Below are positions 29,364 through 41,577 of a DNA stretch of 64,000 bases, piece after piece. The notes beneath the pieces were generated by a model that was not told the DNA's origin, ran no database searches, and was given only the letters and a program-made list of their open reading frames with translations. The DNA is from Urophycis tenuis (lineage: Eukaryota; Chordata; Actinopteri; Gadiformes; Phycidae): the NCBI GenBank assembly GCA_036785325.1, contig JAXIVH010000199.1, positions 202,001 through 266,000 of the forward strand, in the 5' to 3' direction. Each line of letters starts with the position of its first letter. Positions within the stretch are counted from its first letter, which is position 1. A program made the position numbers and the translations under genes.

Positions 29364-32300
29364 TTGGGGAGATTTCACCAACTTAGCTTGAGTAAGTGAC
29401 GTGAGATTTTTACCTGTAATAAGTTCCAGTGGTTAAAATATTATTTTAAAATGTTATTAAGTTAATTTAGTGCAGAAGAAATAACTTAAAAAATTAAAAA
29501 AGTAACTAAGTGACCTGTGAGTGTCATCTGTAATCAGTGAAGTTGTTTACTGAATTTTAAAAGTTACTATTGACCGCTGAGTCCTGAAATGACACCTTTA
29601 AACATTTAACATGTAATAAAATGTATTATAGGTTTAAAACTTATAAAGTCAGAGTGAAACCTCTCCTGATTTATCTTTTCACATGGAGGGGTTTCCAACA
29701 TCTTTTCTGAAAGCAAGGCAGGGTCAAGGTGTGAATGGGGCTCCGCCCACAATGTGCCCAACCCATGCTAATGAATCTATTCAGATGTGAATGACTCATA
29801 ACTGGCACACAGTAAAGGGGGAGGAAGAGGAGGAAGAGGAAGGCTGAGGACAGAATTTAGTTACAGAGTTTTAATAGTTACTATTGACCACTGACTCCTG
29901 AAATGACACCTTTAAACATTAAACATGTAATAACGTATATTATAAGTGTAAAACTTACTCAGTCAGAGTGAAACTTATCCAGATTTTGTCAGGTGAATGG
30001 TGGGGAAGGAAGGCTGGAGGACAGAATTGGAGTTACTGTTCTTTATAAGATTTATACATACTAGTTTAAAACTTGAAAAGTTAAAATGTGATTAATTGGT
30101 GTGTTGAAGGTAATTCCATGCCTTTGGTGCAATCAGAACAGTAACTAAATTCTGTCACAGCCTCCTTAGTTGGGGAGATTTCACCTCATTTGCTGTAAAA
30201 CTTAGCTTGAGTAAGTGACATGAGATTTTTAGCTGTAATAAGTTCCAGTGGTTAAAATATTACTTTAAAATGTTATTAAGTTAATTTAGTGCAGAAGAAA
30301 TAACTTAAAAAATTAAAAAAAAGTAACTGAGTGACCTGTGAGTGTCATCTGTAATCAGTGAAGTTGTTTACTGAATTTTAAAAGTTACTATTGACCACTG
30401 AGTCCTGAAATGACACCTTTAAACATTAAACATGTAATGACGTATATTATAAGTGTAAAACTTACTCAGTCAGAGTGAAACTTCTCCAGATTTTGTCAGG
30501 TGAATGGTGGGGAAGGAAGGCTGGAGGACAGAATTGGAGTTACTGTTCTTTATAAGATTTATACATACTAGTTTAAAACTTGAAAAGTTAAAATGTGATT
30601 AATTGGTGTGTTGAAGGTAATTCCATGCCCTAGGTGCAATCAGAACAGTAACTAAATTCTGTCACAGCCTCCTTAGTTGGGGAGATTTCACCTCATTTGC
30701 TGTAAAACTTAGCTTGAGTAAGTGACGTGAGATTTTTAGCTGTAATAAGTTCCAGTGGTTAAAATATTACTTTAAAATGTTATTAAGTTAATTTAGTGCA
30801 GAAGAAATAACTTAAAAAAATTAAAAAGTAACTAAGTGACCTGTGAGTGTCATCTGTAATCAGTGAAGTTGTTTACTGAATTTTAAAAGTTACTATTGAC
30901 CACTGAGTCCTGAAATGACACCTTTAAACATTAAACATGTAATAACGTATATTATAAGTGTAAAACTTACTCAGTCAGAGTGAAACTTCTCCAGATTTTG
31001 TCAGGTGAATGGTGGGGAAGGAAGGCTGGAGGACAGAATTGGAGTTACTGTTCTTTATAAGATTTATACAGACTAGTTTAAAACTTGAAAAGTTAAAATG
31101 TGATTGATTGGTGTGTTGAAGGTAATTCCATGCCTTTGGTGCAATCAGAACAGTAACTAAATTCTGTCACAGCCTCCTTAGTTGGGGAGATTTCACCTCA
31201 TTTGCTGTAAAACTTAGCTTGAGTAAGTGACATGAGATTTTTAGCTGTAATAAGTTCCAGTGGTTAACATATTACTTTAAAATGTTATTAAGTTAATTTA
31301 GTGCAGAAGAAATAACTTAAAAAAATTAAAAAAAGTAACTAAGTGACCTGTGAGTGTCATCTGTAATAAGTGAAGTTGTTTACTGAATTTTAAAAGTTAC
31401 TATTGACCACTGAGTCCTGAAATGACACCTTTAAACATTAAACATGTAATAACGTATATTATAAGTGTAAAACTTACTCAGTCAGAGTGAAACTTCTCCA
31501 GATTTTGTCAGGTGAATGGTGGGGAAGGAAGGCTGGAGGACAGAATTGGAGTTACTGTTCTTTATAAGATTTATACATACTAGTTTAAAATTTGAAAAGT
31601 TTAAAATGTGATTAATTGGTGTGTTGAAGGTAATTCCATGCCTTTGGTGCAATCAGAACAGTAACTAAATTCTGTCACAGCCTCCTTAGTTGGGGAGATT
31701 TCACCTCATTTGCTGTAAAACTTAGCTTGAGTAAGTGACGTGAGATTTTTAGCTGTAATAAGTTCCAGTGGTTAAAATATTACTTTAAAATGTTATTAAG
31801 TTAATTTAGTGCAGAATAAATAACTCAAAAAATTTAAAAAAAGTAACTAAGTGACCTGTGAGTGTCATCTGTAATCAGTGAAATTGTTTACTGAATTTTA
31901 AAAGTTACTATTGACCACTGAGTCCTGAAATGACACCTTTAAACATTAAACATGTAATAACGTATATTATAAGTGTAAAACTTACTCAGTCAGAGTGAAA
32001 CTTCTCCAGATTTTGTCAGGTGAATGGTGGGGAAGGAAGGCTGGAGGACAGAATTGGAGTTACTGTTCTTTATAAGATTTATACATACTAGTTTAAAACT
32101 TGAAAAGTTTAAAATGTGATTAATTGGTGTGTTGAAGGTAATTCCATGCCTTTGGTGCAATTAGAACAGTAACTAAATTCTGTCACAGCCTCCTTAGTTG
32201 GGGAGATTTCACCTCATTTGCTGTAAAACTTAGCTTGAGTAAGTGACGTGAGATTTTTAGCTGTAATAAGTTCCAGTGGTTAAAATATTACTTTAAAATG

Positions 32301-35300
32301 TTATTAAGTTAATTTAGTGCAGAAGAAATAACTTAAAAAATTAAAAAAGTGACCTGTGAGTGTCATCTGTAATCGGTGAAGTTGTTTCCTAAATTTTAAA
32401 AGTTACTATTGACCACTGAGTCCTGAAATGACACCTTTAAACATTAAACATGTAATGACGTATATTATAAGTGTAAAACTTACTCAGTCAGAGTGAAACT
32501 TCTCCAGATTTTGTCAGGTGAATGGTGGGGAAGGAAGGCTGGAGGACAGAATTGGAGTTACTGTTCTTTATAAGATTTATACATACTAGTTTAAAACTTG
32601 AAAAGTTAAAATGTGATTAATTGGTGTGTTGAAGGTAATTCCATGCCCTAGGTGCAATCAGAACAGTAACTAAATTATGTCACAGCCTCCTTAGTTGGGG
32701 AGATTTCACCTCATTTGCTGTAAAACTTAGCTTGAGTAAGTGACGTGAGATTTTTAGCTGTAATAAGTTCCAGTGGTTAAAATATTACTTTAAAATGTTA
32801 TTAAGTTAATTTAGTGCAGAAGAAATAACTTAAAAAATTTAAAAAGTAACTAAGTGACCTTTGAGTGTCATCTGTAATCAGTGAAGTTGTTTACTGAATT
32901 TTAAAAGTTACTATTGACCACTGAGTCCTGAAATGACACCTTTAAACATTAAACATGTAATAACGTATATTATAAGTGTAAAACTTACTCAGTCAGAGTG
33001 AAACTTCTCCAGATTTTGTCAGGTGAATGGTGGGGAAGGAAGGCTGGAGGACATAATTGGAGTTACTGTTCTTTATAAGATTTATACAGACTAGTTTAAA
33101 ACTTGAAAAGTTAAAATGTGATTAATTGGTGTGTTGAAGGTAATTCCATGCCTTTGGTGCAATCAGAACAGTAACTAAATTCTGTCACAGCCTCCTTAGT
33201 TGGGGAGATTTCACCTCATTTGCTGTAAAACTTAGCTTGAGTAAGTGACATGAGATTTTTAGCTGTAATAAGTTCCAGTGGTTAAAATATTACTTTAAAA
33301 TGTTATTAAGTTAATTTAGTGCAGAAGAAATAACTTAAAAAATTAAAAAAAAGTAACTAAGTGACCTGTGAGTGTCATCTGTAATCAGTGAAGTTGTTTA
33401 CTGAATTTTAAAAGTTACTATTGACCACTGAGTCCTGAAATGACACCTTTAAACATTAAACATGTAATAACGTATATTATAAGTGTAAAACTTACTCAGT
33501 CAGAGTGAAACTTATCCAGATTTTGTCAGGTGAATGGTGGGGAAGGAAGGCTGGAGGACAGAATTGGAGTTACTGTTCTTTATAAGATTTATACATACTA
33601 GTTTAAAACTTGAAAAGTTAAAATGTGATTAATTGGTTTGTTGAAGGTAATTCCATGCCTTTGGTGCAATCAGAACAGAAACTAAATTCTGTCACAGCCT
33701 CCTTAGTTGGGGAGATTTCACCTCATTTGCTGTAAAACTTAGCTTGAGTAAGTGACGTGAGATTTTTAGCTGTAATAAGTTCCAGTGGTTAAAATATTAC
33801 TTTAAAATGTTATTAAGTTAATTTAGTGCAGAAGGAATAACTTAAAAAAAGTAACTAAGTGACCTGTGAGTGTCATCTAAAATCAGTGAAGTTGTTTACT
33901 GAATTTTAAAAGTTACTATTGACCACTGAGTCCTGAAATGACACCTTTAAACATTAAACATGTAATAACGTATATTATAAGTGTAAAACTTACTCAGTCA
34001 GAGTGAAACTTCTCCAGATTTTGTCAGGTGAATGGTGGGGAAGGAAGGCTGGAGGACAGAATTGGAGTTACTGTTCTTTATAAGATTTATACAGACTAGT
34101 TTAAAACTTGAAAAGTTAAAATGTGATTGATTGGTGTGTTGAAGGTAATTCCATGCCTTTGGTGCAATCACAACAGTAACTAAATTCTGTCAAAGCCTCC
34201 TTAGTTGGGGAGATTTCACCTCATTTGCTGTAAAACTTAGCTTGAGTAAGTGACATGAGATTTTTAGCTGTAATAAGTTCCAGTGGTTAACATATTACTT
34301 TAAAATGTTATTAAGTTAATTTAGTGCAGAAGAAATAACTTAAAAAAATTAAAAAAAAGTAACTAAGTGACCTGTGAGTGTCATCTGTAATAAGTGAAGT
34401 TGTTTACTGAATTTTAAAAGTTACTATTGACCACTGAGTCCTGAAATGACACCTTTAAACATTAAACATGTAATAACGTATATTATAAGTGTAAAACTTA
34501 CTCAGTCAGAGTGAAACTTCTCCAGATTTTGTCAGGTGAATGGTGGGGAAGGAAGGCTGGAGGACAGAATTTGAGTTACTGTTCTTTATAAGATTTATAC
34601 ATACTAGTTTAAAACTTGAAAAGTTAAAATGTGATTAATTGGTTTGTTGAAGGTAATTCCATGCCTTTGGTGCAATCAGAACAGTAACTAAATTCTGTCA
34701 CAGCCTCCTTAGTTGGGGAGATTTCACCTCATTTGCTGTAAAACTTAGCTTGAGTAAGTGACGTGAGATTTTTAGCTGTAATAAGTTCCAGTGGTTAAAA
34801 TATTACTTTAAAATGTTATTAAGTTAATTTAGTGCAGAAGGAATAACTTAAAAAAAGTAACTAAGTGACCTGTGAGTGTCATCTGTAATCAGTGAAGTTG
34901 TTTACTGAATTTTAAAAGTTACTATTGACCACTGAGTCCTGAAATGACACCTTTAAACATTAAACATGTAATAACGTATATTATAAGTGTAAAACTTACT
35001 CAGTCAGAGTGAAACTTCTCCAGATTTTGTCAGGTGAATGGTGGGGAAGGAAGGCTGGAGGACAGAATTGGAGTTACTGTTCTTTATAAGATTTATACAT
35101 ACTAGTTTAAAATTTGAAAAGTTTAAAATGTGATTAATTGGTGTGTTGAAGGTAATTCCATGCCTTTGGTGCAATCAGAACAGTAACTAAATTCTGTCAC
35201 AGCCTCCTTAGTTGGGGAGATTTCACCTCATTTGCTGTAAAACTTAGCTTGAGTAAGTGACGTGAGATTTTTAGCTGTAATAAGTTCCAGTGTTAAAATA

Positions 35301-36303
35301 TTACTTTAAAATGTTATTAAGTTAATTTAGTGCAGAATAAATAACTCAAAAAATTTAAAAAAAGTAACTAAGTGACCTGTGAGTGTCATCTGTAATCAGT
35401 GAAATTGTTTACTGAATTTTAAAAGTTACTATTGACCACTGAGTCCTGAAATGACACCTTTAAACATTAAACATGTAATAACGTATATTATAAGTGTAAA
35501 ACTTACTCAGTCAGAGTGAAACTTCTCCAGATTTTGTCAGGTGAATGGTGGGGAAGGAAGGCTGGAGGACAGAATTGGAGTTACTGTTCTTTATAAGATT
35601 TATACATACTAGTTTAAAACTTGAAAAGTTTAAAATGTGATTAATTGGTGTGTTGAAGGTAATTCCATGCCTTTGGTGCAATCAGAACAGTAACTAAATT
35701 CTGTCACAGCCTCCTTAGTTGGGGAGATTTCACCTCATTTGCTGTAAAACTTAGCTTGAGTAAGTGACGTGAGATTTTTAGCTGTAATAAGTTCCAGTGG
35801 TTAAAATATTACTTTAAAATGTTATTAAGTTAATTTAGTGCAGAAGAAATAACTTAAAAAATTAAAAAAGTGACCTGTGAGTGTCATCTGTAATCGGTGA
35901 AGTTGTTTCCTAAATTTTAAAAGTTACTATTGACCACTGAGTCCTGAAATGACACCTTTAAACATTTAACATGTAATAAAATGTATTCTAAGTGTAAAAC
36001 TTAGTCAGAGTGAAACCTCTCCTGATTTTGTCTTTTCACATGGAGGGGTTTCCAACATCATTTCTGAAAGCAAGGCAGGGTCAAGGTGTGAATGGGGCTC
36101 CGCCCACAATGTGCCCAACCCATGCTAATGAATCTATTCAGATGTGAATGACTCATAACTGTCACACAGTAAAGGGGGAGGAAGAGGAAGGATGAGGACA
36201 GAATTTAGTTACTGAGTTCTAATAGTTACTATTGACCACTGAGTCCTGAAATGACACCTTTAAACATTAAACATGTAATAACATGTATTATAAGTTTAAA
36301 ACT
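29364..36303. repeat. ~505 bp satellite array, right block, with cap segments
   Basis: After a partial monomer and a cap segment (about 29660-29830), about twelve monomers follow with the same 498-508 bp spacing. A larger copy unit is visible: distinctive variants at about 31590, 31815 and 32350 recur at about 35110, 35333 and 35875, an offset of ~3520 bp or seven monomers. Variants near 19046-19760 of the left block reappear at about 33492-34193. A second cap at 36015-36190 and a partial monomer close the block. Confidence 0.95.
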
Positions 36304-37321
36304 TTTTTTTTTTTTTTTACCATTGGATTGATAAAATCCTTCTTATTTTTACATTACTTCACAAGTTAAATGTATGGCTTTTCATCGGTCTTTGGGGGAA
36401 AAATCTTTGTTCAAGGCAGACCCATCCATTGTGGGTGTGTCTCAATTGGCTCAAGCTACTTCCAACACACAATGATATTTGGGTCGTTCTCTAGCCGCTC
36501 GTCCAGTTCTTTGTAGCTCATTCCTGTTTTACAGCAGATCTCATCATAACTGTGACAGCCGGTGTAGAGCCGGGGGGGCGGGCTCTTCTCGTCCCGACAC
36601 ACCTTCACAGGAAACTTCTGCAGTCGCCGTATCAGTCCCTTCATCAGGCCAAACTGGACCAGTCTCCTCTCGTCCACTCTGAAGCTGCTGTGAGTATCAA
36701 GAGCCGAGGTCCCGAACGGTGATCCCCGGGGTCAGACCGCAGTATAGCTGGAACACGTCTCTGAGGCTGGCCTGCTTCTGACCTTGCTTTGTGACATATC
36801 TCAGGCATTCCTCCTGAATGGACTTGTTGTCAATAAGGCTCTGGACTGTGGGTGTTGTGCAGTACACATTGGAGTACTGAAATATTGACACCATGGTGAC
36901 CACGCCATAGTACAGGAGATTCTGCACAGCTATGCGAACCAGATTTAACTCAACATCTGCCTCAGCTGAGATCTTCTGGATATGTCGAAACCCATCAATA
37001 TAGGGCAGGATCTGTTGAGTGGTCAGGTCCCACTGGGATTTAATGAAATTATCTTTGCATTTAGCAAACACTGGAACGTCAGATTCTTGCACTATGGGTG
37101 GATCTTTGCGCTGCTCGATAAGCTTCAGGTGGATGGTGTTGGACTCGTCTATGGGCAGGGTGCACGCCCCCGTGGCGTTGATCTCCTCCAACAATGTCGA
37201 CATTATCGAACCTGTCTCCAGCTCCAGGGTGGTAGTTACCCAGAGAGCTTTTTGACTATGGGCTCCAGGGCATCACACACAAGGCCCCAGGTTAAACAGC
37301 AGAGCGTTCCCAGGCTCCACT
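36304..37321 (-). pseudogene. nprl2: NPRL2 processed pseudogene with poly(A) tail
   Basis: Two minus frames (36697-37203 and 36456-36677) are continuous with the C-terminal two-thirds of NPRL2, a GATOR1 subunit acting at the lysosome to inhibit mTORC1 when amino acids are low. Motifs include WDLTTQQILPYIDGFRHIQ, SAEADVELNLVRIAVQNLL and YDEICCKTGMSYKELDERL. Coding runs without introns, and a 3' UTR ends in a ~17 bp poly(A) at 36304-36320, marking a retrocopy. Lesions: a frameshift/stop after TVRDL (about 36690-36700) and frame loss upstream of 37203, where degenerate similarity continues to about 37321. The 5' half is absent and is replaced by inverted STR-A. Confidence 0.92.
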
Positions 37322-37790
37322 ACTGATGACGTGTCCTAATATTTCGATAGCACGTTTATACTAAAACAGAAATGGAAAAGAAAAGTCTCACTCCAGCTGT
37401 GACTCCTCTTTATTCAAATAAATAAATATACCAATGCATTGGAAGTACCTTCAATCAAACCAGATTGACCTTCATCTTGGAACAAAGAAAACCTTTGGGA
37501 AAAGAAAAACAAGTCCATATTCCAAAATCAGCGGTTATATCACAAAAAGACAAACAACCATCCCATTTACTCCATTCTTGGTTACAAAGAAAACCATCAA
37601 GTCTATATCTTCAAATCAGCGGTTATATCACAAGACAGATAACCATTTCATTTTACTTCATTCTTAGTAATATGGGAAAAGAGAGCTGCGGATGTCTAGA
37701 TATTGGCGTGCGCAACTGCCTTTGATCCCCCATTCAACTACCCAGTCGTTGGATGAGGTGGGGGGGATCATCGAGATAACTTAAAATGAA
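37322..37790 (-). repeat. STR-A subtelomeric repeat, inverted copy
   Basis: Reverse complement of about 5852-6229, truncated where NPRL2 begins (ccactactgatgacgtgtcc). It carries an internal ~75 bp duplication: tcagcggttatatcac occurs at about 37528 and 37615. It is followed by a short CCCTAA tract at about 37790-37806, again next to telomeric sequence. Confidence 0.85.
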
Positions 37791-38939
37791 CCTAACCCTA
37801 ACCCTAATTGGGAATATCGAGCCGCCTAGACTTTGGTTTTTGAACCCGGTCCTGATTTTTGGAATTCAAGATGCCAAGTTTTCAATTTCACCCTAAATTA
37901 ATAACCCTATGGCATAGGTCACAATTTGAGATTGTGCGGAGGTTTATTACAAATTTTTTGAAACCATTAAAAAAATTTTAGGACCTTCCTATGATTTTAT
38001 ACGGCAAAAAACACTTTAGGCTAATTTAGCCGAGACCAGCTTACTGGAATATTCCCTAGATGATGTCTATACTACTTATTGGAATTCAGACAGCTTTTTT
38101 GGAACTTGGTCCAAACTCAATTCTGATTGGCCCAGACACACCACATGACCCCTAAACCACGCCCCCAGACATCGTTTCAGGAATTTAGACACTTTTTTTG
38201 GAACCTGCTCCAAACTCAATTCTGATTGGCCCAGACACACCCCTGGCTGAGACTTGGTATTTGGAATGCAGACTTGATATCTGGAATAGGTAATAGGTAG
38301 TTGAATTAGAGAATATAGAGAATAGGTAGTTGGAATTGAGACTTGATTTTTGGATTAGGGTTTCCAAAACTGCGGTCCAAGAATTTCTATCTGGAATCTC
38401 TACTGGTAGACTTGGTATTTGGAATGGAGACTTGGTATTGGGTTTGGTTAGGTTAGGTAGATTTTTTGGGCTGAATCGGATGACACTCTTGCCAGGAGTT
38501 GCACCTGGAATTTCCACCCCAAGGGTTGGCTGTGTTACTGTTACACCACAAGAGTTGTGTGAAAACAGCACCACTAAATCTGAAATAAATTTAAAATTGA
38601 TATTGAGCATACATGTGATAACATACACAAAGAACAATGTAAAGAAAACAAAAAGTGTGTGTAAACAGATGGAAAGTGTCTTGACATTTTCAGTTTTTAA
38701 TTGATAAGATTGTATGTTGAAAGGAAAACAGTGTCCAAAGTCATCAGCATTGGGGTTAGAACAACAGACAGATAATTTGGAATCTTCCCAATGTTGTGGA
38801 ATTACAACTTGGCCGCGAATTGGGTGCTTTAAAGTGTAATGACTTAACTCCACACACAAAGTGTAAAATTGGCACTGCACCTTAAAGGCTTTTAGTGAAA
38901 AAGTGGTATCTTAGAATTGTGCTCTACCAAATAATGTTG
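37791..38939. repeat. Inverted spacer and unclassified DNA
   Basis: Positions up to about 38066 are the inverted form of 2806-3123. Next come two direct copies of a ~50 bp segment (ttggtccaaactcaattctg and tgctccaaactcaattctg, near 38107 and 38205), then AT-rich DNA with no gene. A ~33 bp stretch at 38907-38939 (tatcttagaattgtgctc...) resembles the 3' break of the hAT fragment near 2170-2205 in reverse complement. Confidence 0.55.
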
Positions 38940-40060
38940 CCAAAAGCACCAGGAAGTCCCGGTCGCTGTCTGGAACGCCGCCGCCGCCCGTCCCCTGGTT
39001 CTGGAGAATGCCGTCCACCGTTTTCCAGCCTTTCCACGTGCTCCTCGGGCCCGGGAATGAAGAAGGTGTTGACCCAGAAGTGGAACATCTTATCCTTCTT
39101 CATCATTTTGTTCTGCTTGTGGAAGAACTCCACCTTGATGTCCCCGCAGACAGGAAGTGGCTGTGGGAATTTCTTCTCCCCGTGTGTGGGTTGGGTTTGA
39201 TGTGTGGATCTTCACCTTCACCTGATACACCACAAATTGAGGATTGCATGTTCCTCCGGTGAACATGGGCACCGTCTCGAACACCATCTTGTGGAACAAC
39301 AGCGCCACTGGCTTGTAGTCCAGGTTGTTGTGCAGGAGGTGGCTGTAGTAGTAGACGTATCTCCGCTGGCTCGGGATGGTCACTCCCTTTTTGTCCCTGG
39401 TGCGGACCTCCCCGTAGAAGTCCAGGGCCTCCTGGGCCTTGAGGAACTTGCGGCGGTGCAGCAGGTAGGCACAGATCATGACGCCGGTCCTGCCCTTGCC
39501 GGCCTTGCAGTGGATGGCCGCCACGTGATTGTCATCCTCGCTCAGCCACTGGTCCAGGTCTTCGCAGAAGGGCTTGATGAGCTCCAGCTGCGGTGGGTTG
39601 TGGTCCTCAAACGGGTACTGGGCCACCCGGCAGTTGAACTTCGTGGCGTCGTACTGTTGCTCGATGCAGAGATTATAAATCTTGTAGTGATTCTTTTGTT
39701 TTGAGTCCAGGAACCGTACAACGTCGTCTATGTTGTTGGGGTAGACGCCCTCGAGCTTCTCAGCGGGGAACCCCATGGCGATGATGTTGTGGTATATGTA
39801 GGTCAGGTCCAAGTCAAAGCCATCTTCTTGATAACGCCTTTTGTTCCTGCTGACTATCTCTTTGATAATGGCAGTCATGTCGGTGCCTCTGGAGGCTTTT
39901 ACACGGTCTACAAAAATGTTTAATTATTTCGATGTGTTCGCTTCAGCGGTGCCGATGGTCCCGTGTCGCCGTCCCGCTCGTTCTGAGCGGACGGTGGGAC
40001 CGATGGAGGCGCTAGCTAGTGGTGACAGCTAGCCTAAAGCCCGATATTACTTGGCTAGCT
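38940..40060 (-). pseudogene. pten: PTEN retrocopy, phosphatase domain open, C2 domain broken
   Basis: A minus frame (39090-39878) starts MTAIIKEIVSRNKRRYQEDG and follows PTEN, the PIP3 3-phosphatase, without introns for about 230 codons. The PIP2-binding N-terminus, the D of SEDDNHVAA and the P-loop HCKAGKGRTG are intact. A 1-nt shift near codon 245 (about 39140) breaks the C2 domain; its continuation (VEFFHKQNKMMKKDKMFHFW) lies in the next frame at 38924-39133, with another shift near 39010. Homology ends at about 38940, so the C-terminal tail and PDZ motif are missing. The stretch 39879-40060 is probably 5' UTR. No poly(A) is seen because the 3' part is missing. It could make a truncated, unstable phosphatase if transcribed. 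Confidence 0.92.
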
Positions 40061-40198
40061 GCAAAGAAAAATCTTTTTTTTTTTACTTTCTTCACAGACA
40101 AGTCTTAGTCCAGTTGCGTTCCATTTAATTGTTGGCTGGACGTCTTTCAGAGACCGAACTACAAGGCTTTTTCCAGACGAAGTTTTCTCAGGTTACCC

Positions 40199-40264
<66 letters not shown>

Positions 40265-40360
40265 TTGGTGATTTGCACCTTACTTGTTCATTGCTATGAT
40301 GGGACGTATCAGTGTACGGTTGCTGGGCAACAAAAGCCATTGTTTTTAGGGTCCAATACT
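40061..40360. repeat. Recurrent 70 bp module and GA/GT microsatellite
   Basis: The module gacgtctttcagagaccg... at about 40139-40205 is the same as at 1096-1165, with two substitutions, and again precedes a GA/GT microsatellite (40201-40256). The remainder to 40360 is unclassified and abuts an NPRL2 fragment. Confidence 0.7.
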
Positions 40361-40760
40361 GTACTATGGCGTGGTCACCATGGTGTCAATATTTCAGTAC
40401 TCCAATGTGTACTGCACAACACCCACAGTCCAGAGCCTTATTGACAACAAGTCCATTCAGGAGGAATGCCTGAGATATGTCACAAAGCAAGGTCAGAAGC
40501 AGGCCAGCCTCAGAGACGTGTTCCAGCTATACTGCGGTCTGACCCCGGGGATCACCGTTCGGGACCTCGGCTCTTGATACTCACAGCAGCTTCAGAGTGG
40601 ACGAGAGGAGACTGGTCCAGTTTGGCCTGATGAAGGGACTGATACGGCGACTGCAGAAGTTTCCTGTGAAGGTGTGTCGGGACGAGAAGAGCCCGCCCCC
40701 CCGGCTCTACATCGGCTTTCACAGTTATGATGAGATCTGCTGTAAAACAGGAATGAGCTG
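40361..40760 (+). pseudogene. nprl2: NPRL2 pseudogene fragment, inverted relative to 36304-37321
   Basis: The plus strand carries the NPRL2 segment from LYYGVVTMVSIFQYSNVY to ICCKTGMS. It shares the same disrupted junction after TVRDL (ggctcttgatactcac) as the minus-strand copy, so both descend from one already damaged retrocopy. It ends at the same point as the fragment at 1-142, and extends it leftward, showing what D1 probably contains beyond the window edge. Confidence 0.88.
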
Positions 40761-40860
40761 AACTAGCAGGCTGCTTTACCGGTGTAGCGATCCCCAGCGT
40801 AGGTGGCATGAGTGATGGAAACTCACCGCTGGCGTGCGCCAAAGTTCCGCAGTGTTCCTC

Positions 40861-41280
40861 TTATGTCGCTCCGTGTGATGTAGAATCAAAACCGGAGGTT
40901 ACACATGGAATTAGCGCATCCAGGGAAGACTGTAGCATGATGTCCATCGATGCCATCCATGAGCACCCAGCTGATCTTCGGCCTCCTCCTACGTTCAGAC
41001 TCCGATTGCTGTTGTTGTCCCGCCGGTAGTCCAAGGCAGGTGCCAGGCGACCGCCATGCGCGTCTATGGATCTGTACGGCCCAGGGTTAGGCTCGACATC
41101 TCCAGACAAGAGGAGGATTGTCAACAGCAGGATATCCTGGTAGGACCGTCTTGATTTTACTGCCCTTCGGATACCTGTATGATTTGACAGGGTAGCTTGG
41201 CCTTTGTTTAGCAGAGCTTCGTAGATAGCATGTTGGCTCGATGCGTTTGGTTTGATGCCGTACAGAGACTCTCCAGGCCC
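40861..41280 (-). pseudogene. LINE 2A-containing fragment (D2 copy)
   Basis: Identical in translation to the D1 copy, with the GDVEPNPGP motif at 41077-41103. Still truncated after about 70 codons and without an endonuclease domain. Confidence 0.7.
41077..41103 (-). other. 2A-like motif GDVEPNPGP (D2 copy)
   Basis: Same nine codons as at 460-486. The codons for EPNPGP include CCTAACCC, a chance telomere-like word. Confidence 0.8.
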
Positions 41281-41577
41281 AGTTGCAGTCCCCATCGCCG
41301 TCCGGGGACGTCTCACACCTCCCATCATTCAGACATGCTTCAGAGGCCACGGAGCATCTCAGGCCTTGTGTCAGTGCTACTAGCGACAACAACACAATAA
41401 GTTTCCCAAAGAACATATGCATTCCTTCTGTTTTAAAAGGTTAGTAGTCCACGTGAGTCAGAGTCATAGATCCGAGCATGCACATCATCCTTCGACCAGC
41501 CGGTAGATCCACAGAAGTTTCCCACGTCTCGTCTCCTGAGCTGCGGAGTACAGGTAGGAGATCAGACCTGTTTTTGG
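41281..41577 (-). pseudogene. Notch-like leader, signal peptide and EGF start (D2 copy)
   Basis: Translation identical to 664-805 (signal peptide then RCSVASEACLNDGRCE). The putative leader differs by one base (catcatcc versus catcctcc near 41485). Confidence 0.55.

Noticed and set aside
16412..36303. CRISPR-like regular repeats
   Set aside because: The 505 bp period, absence of short repeat/unique spacer structure and eukaryotic context identify a satellite.
36982..37326. Plus-strand frames antisense to NPRL2 and PTEN retrocopies
   Set aside because: Protein similarity is unambiguous on the minus strand; the antisense frames match nothing.
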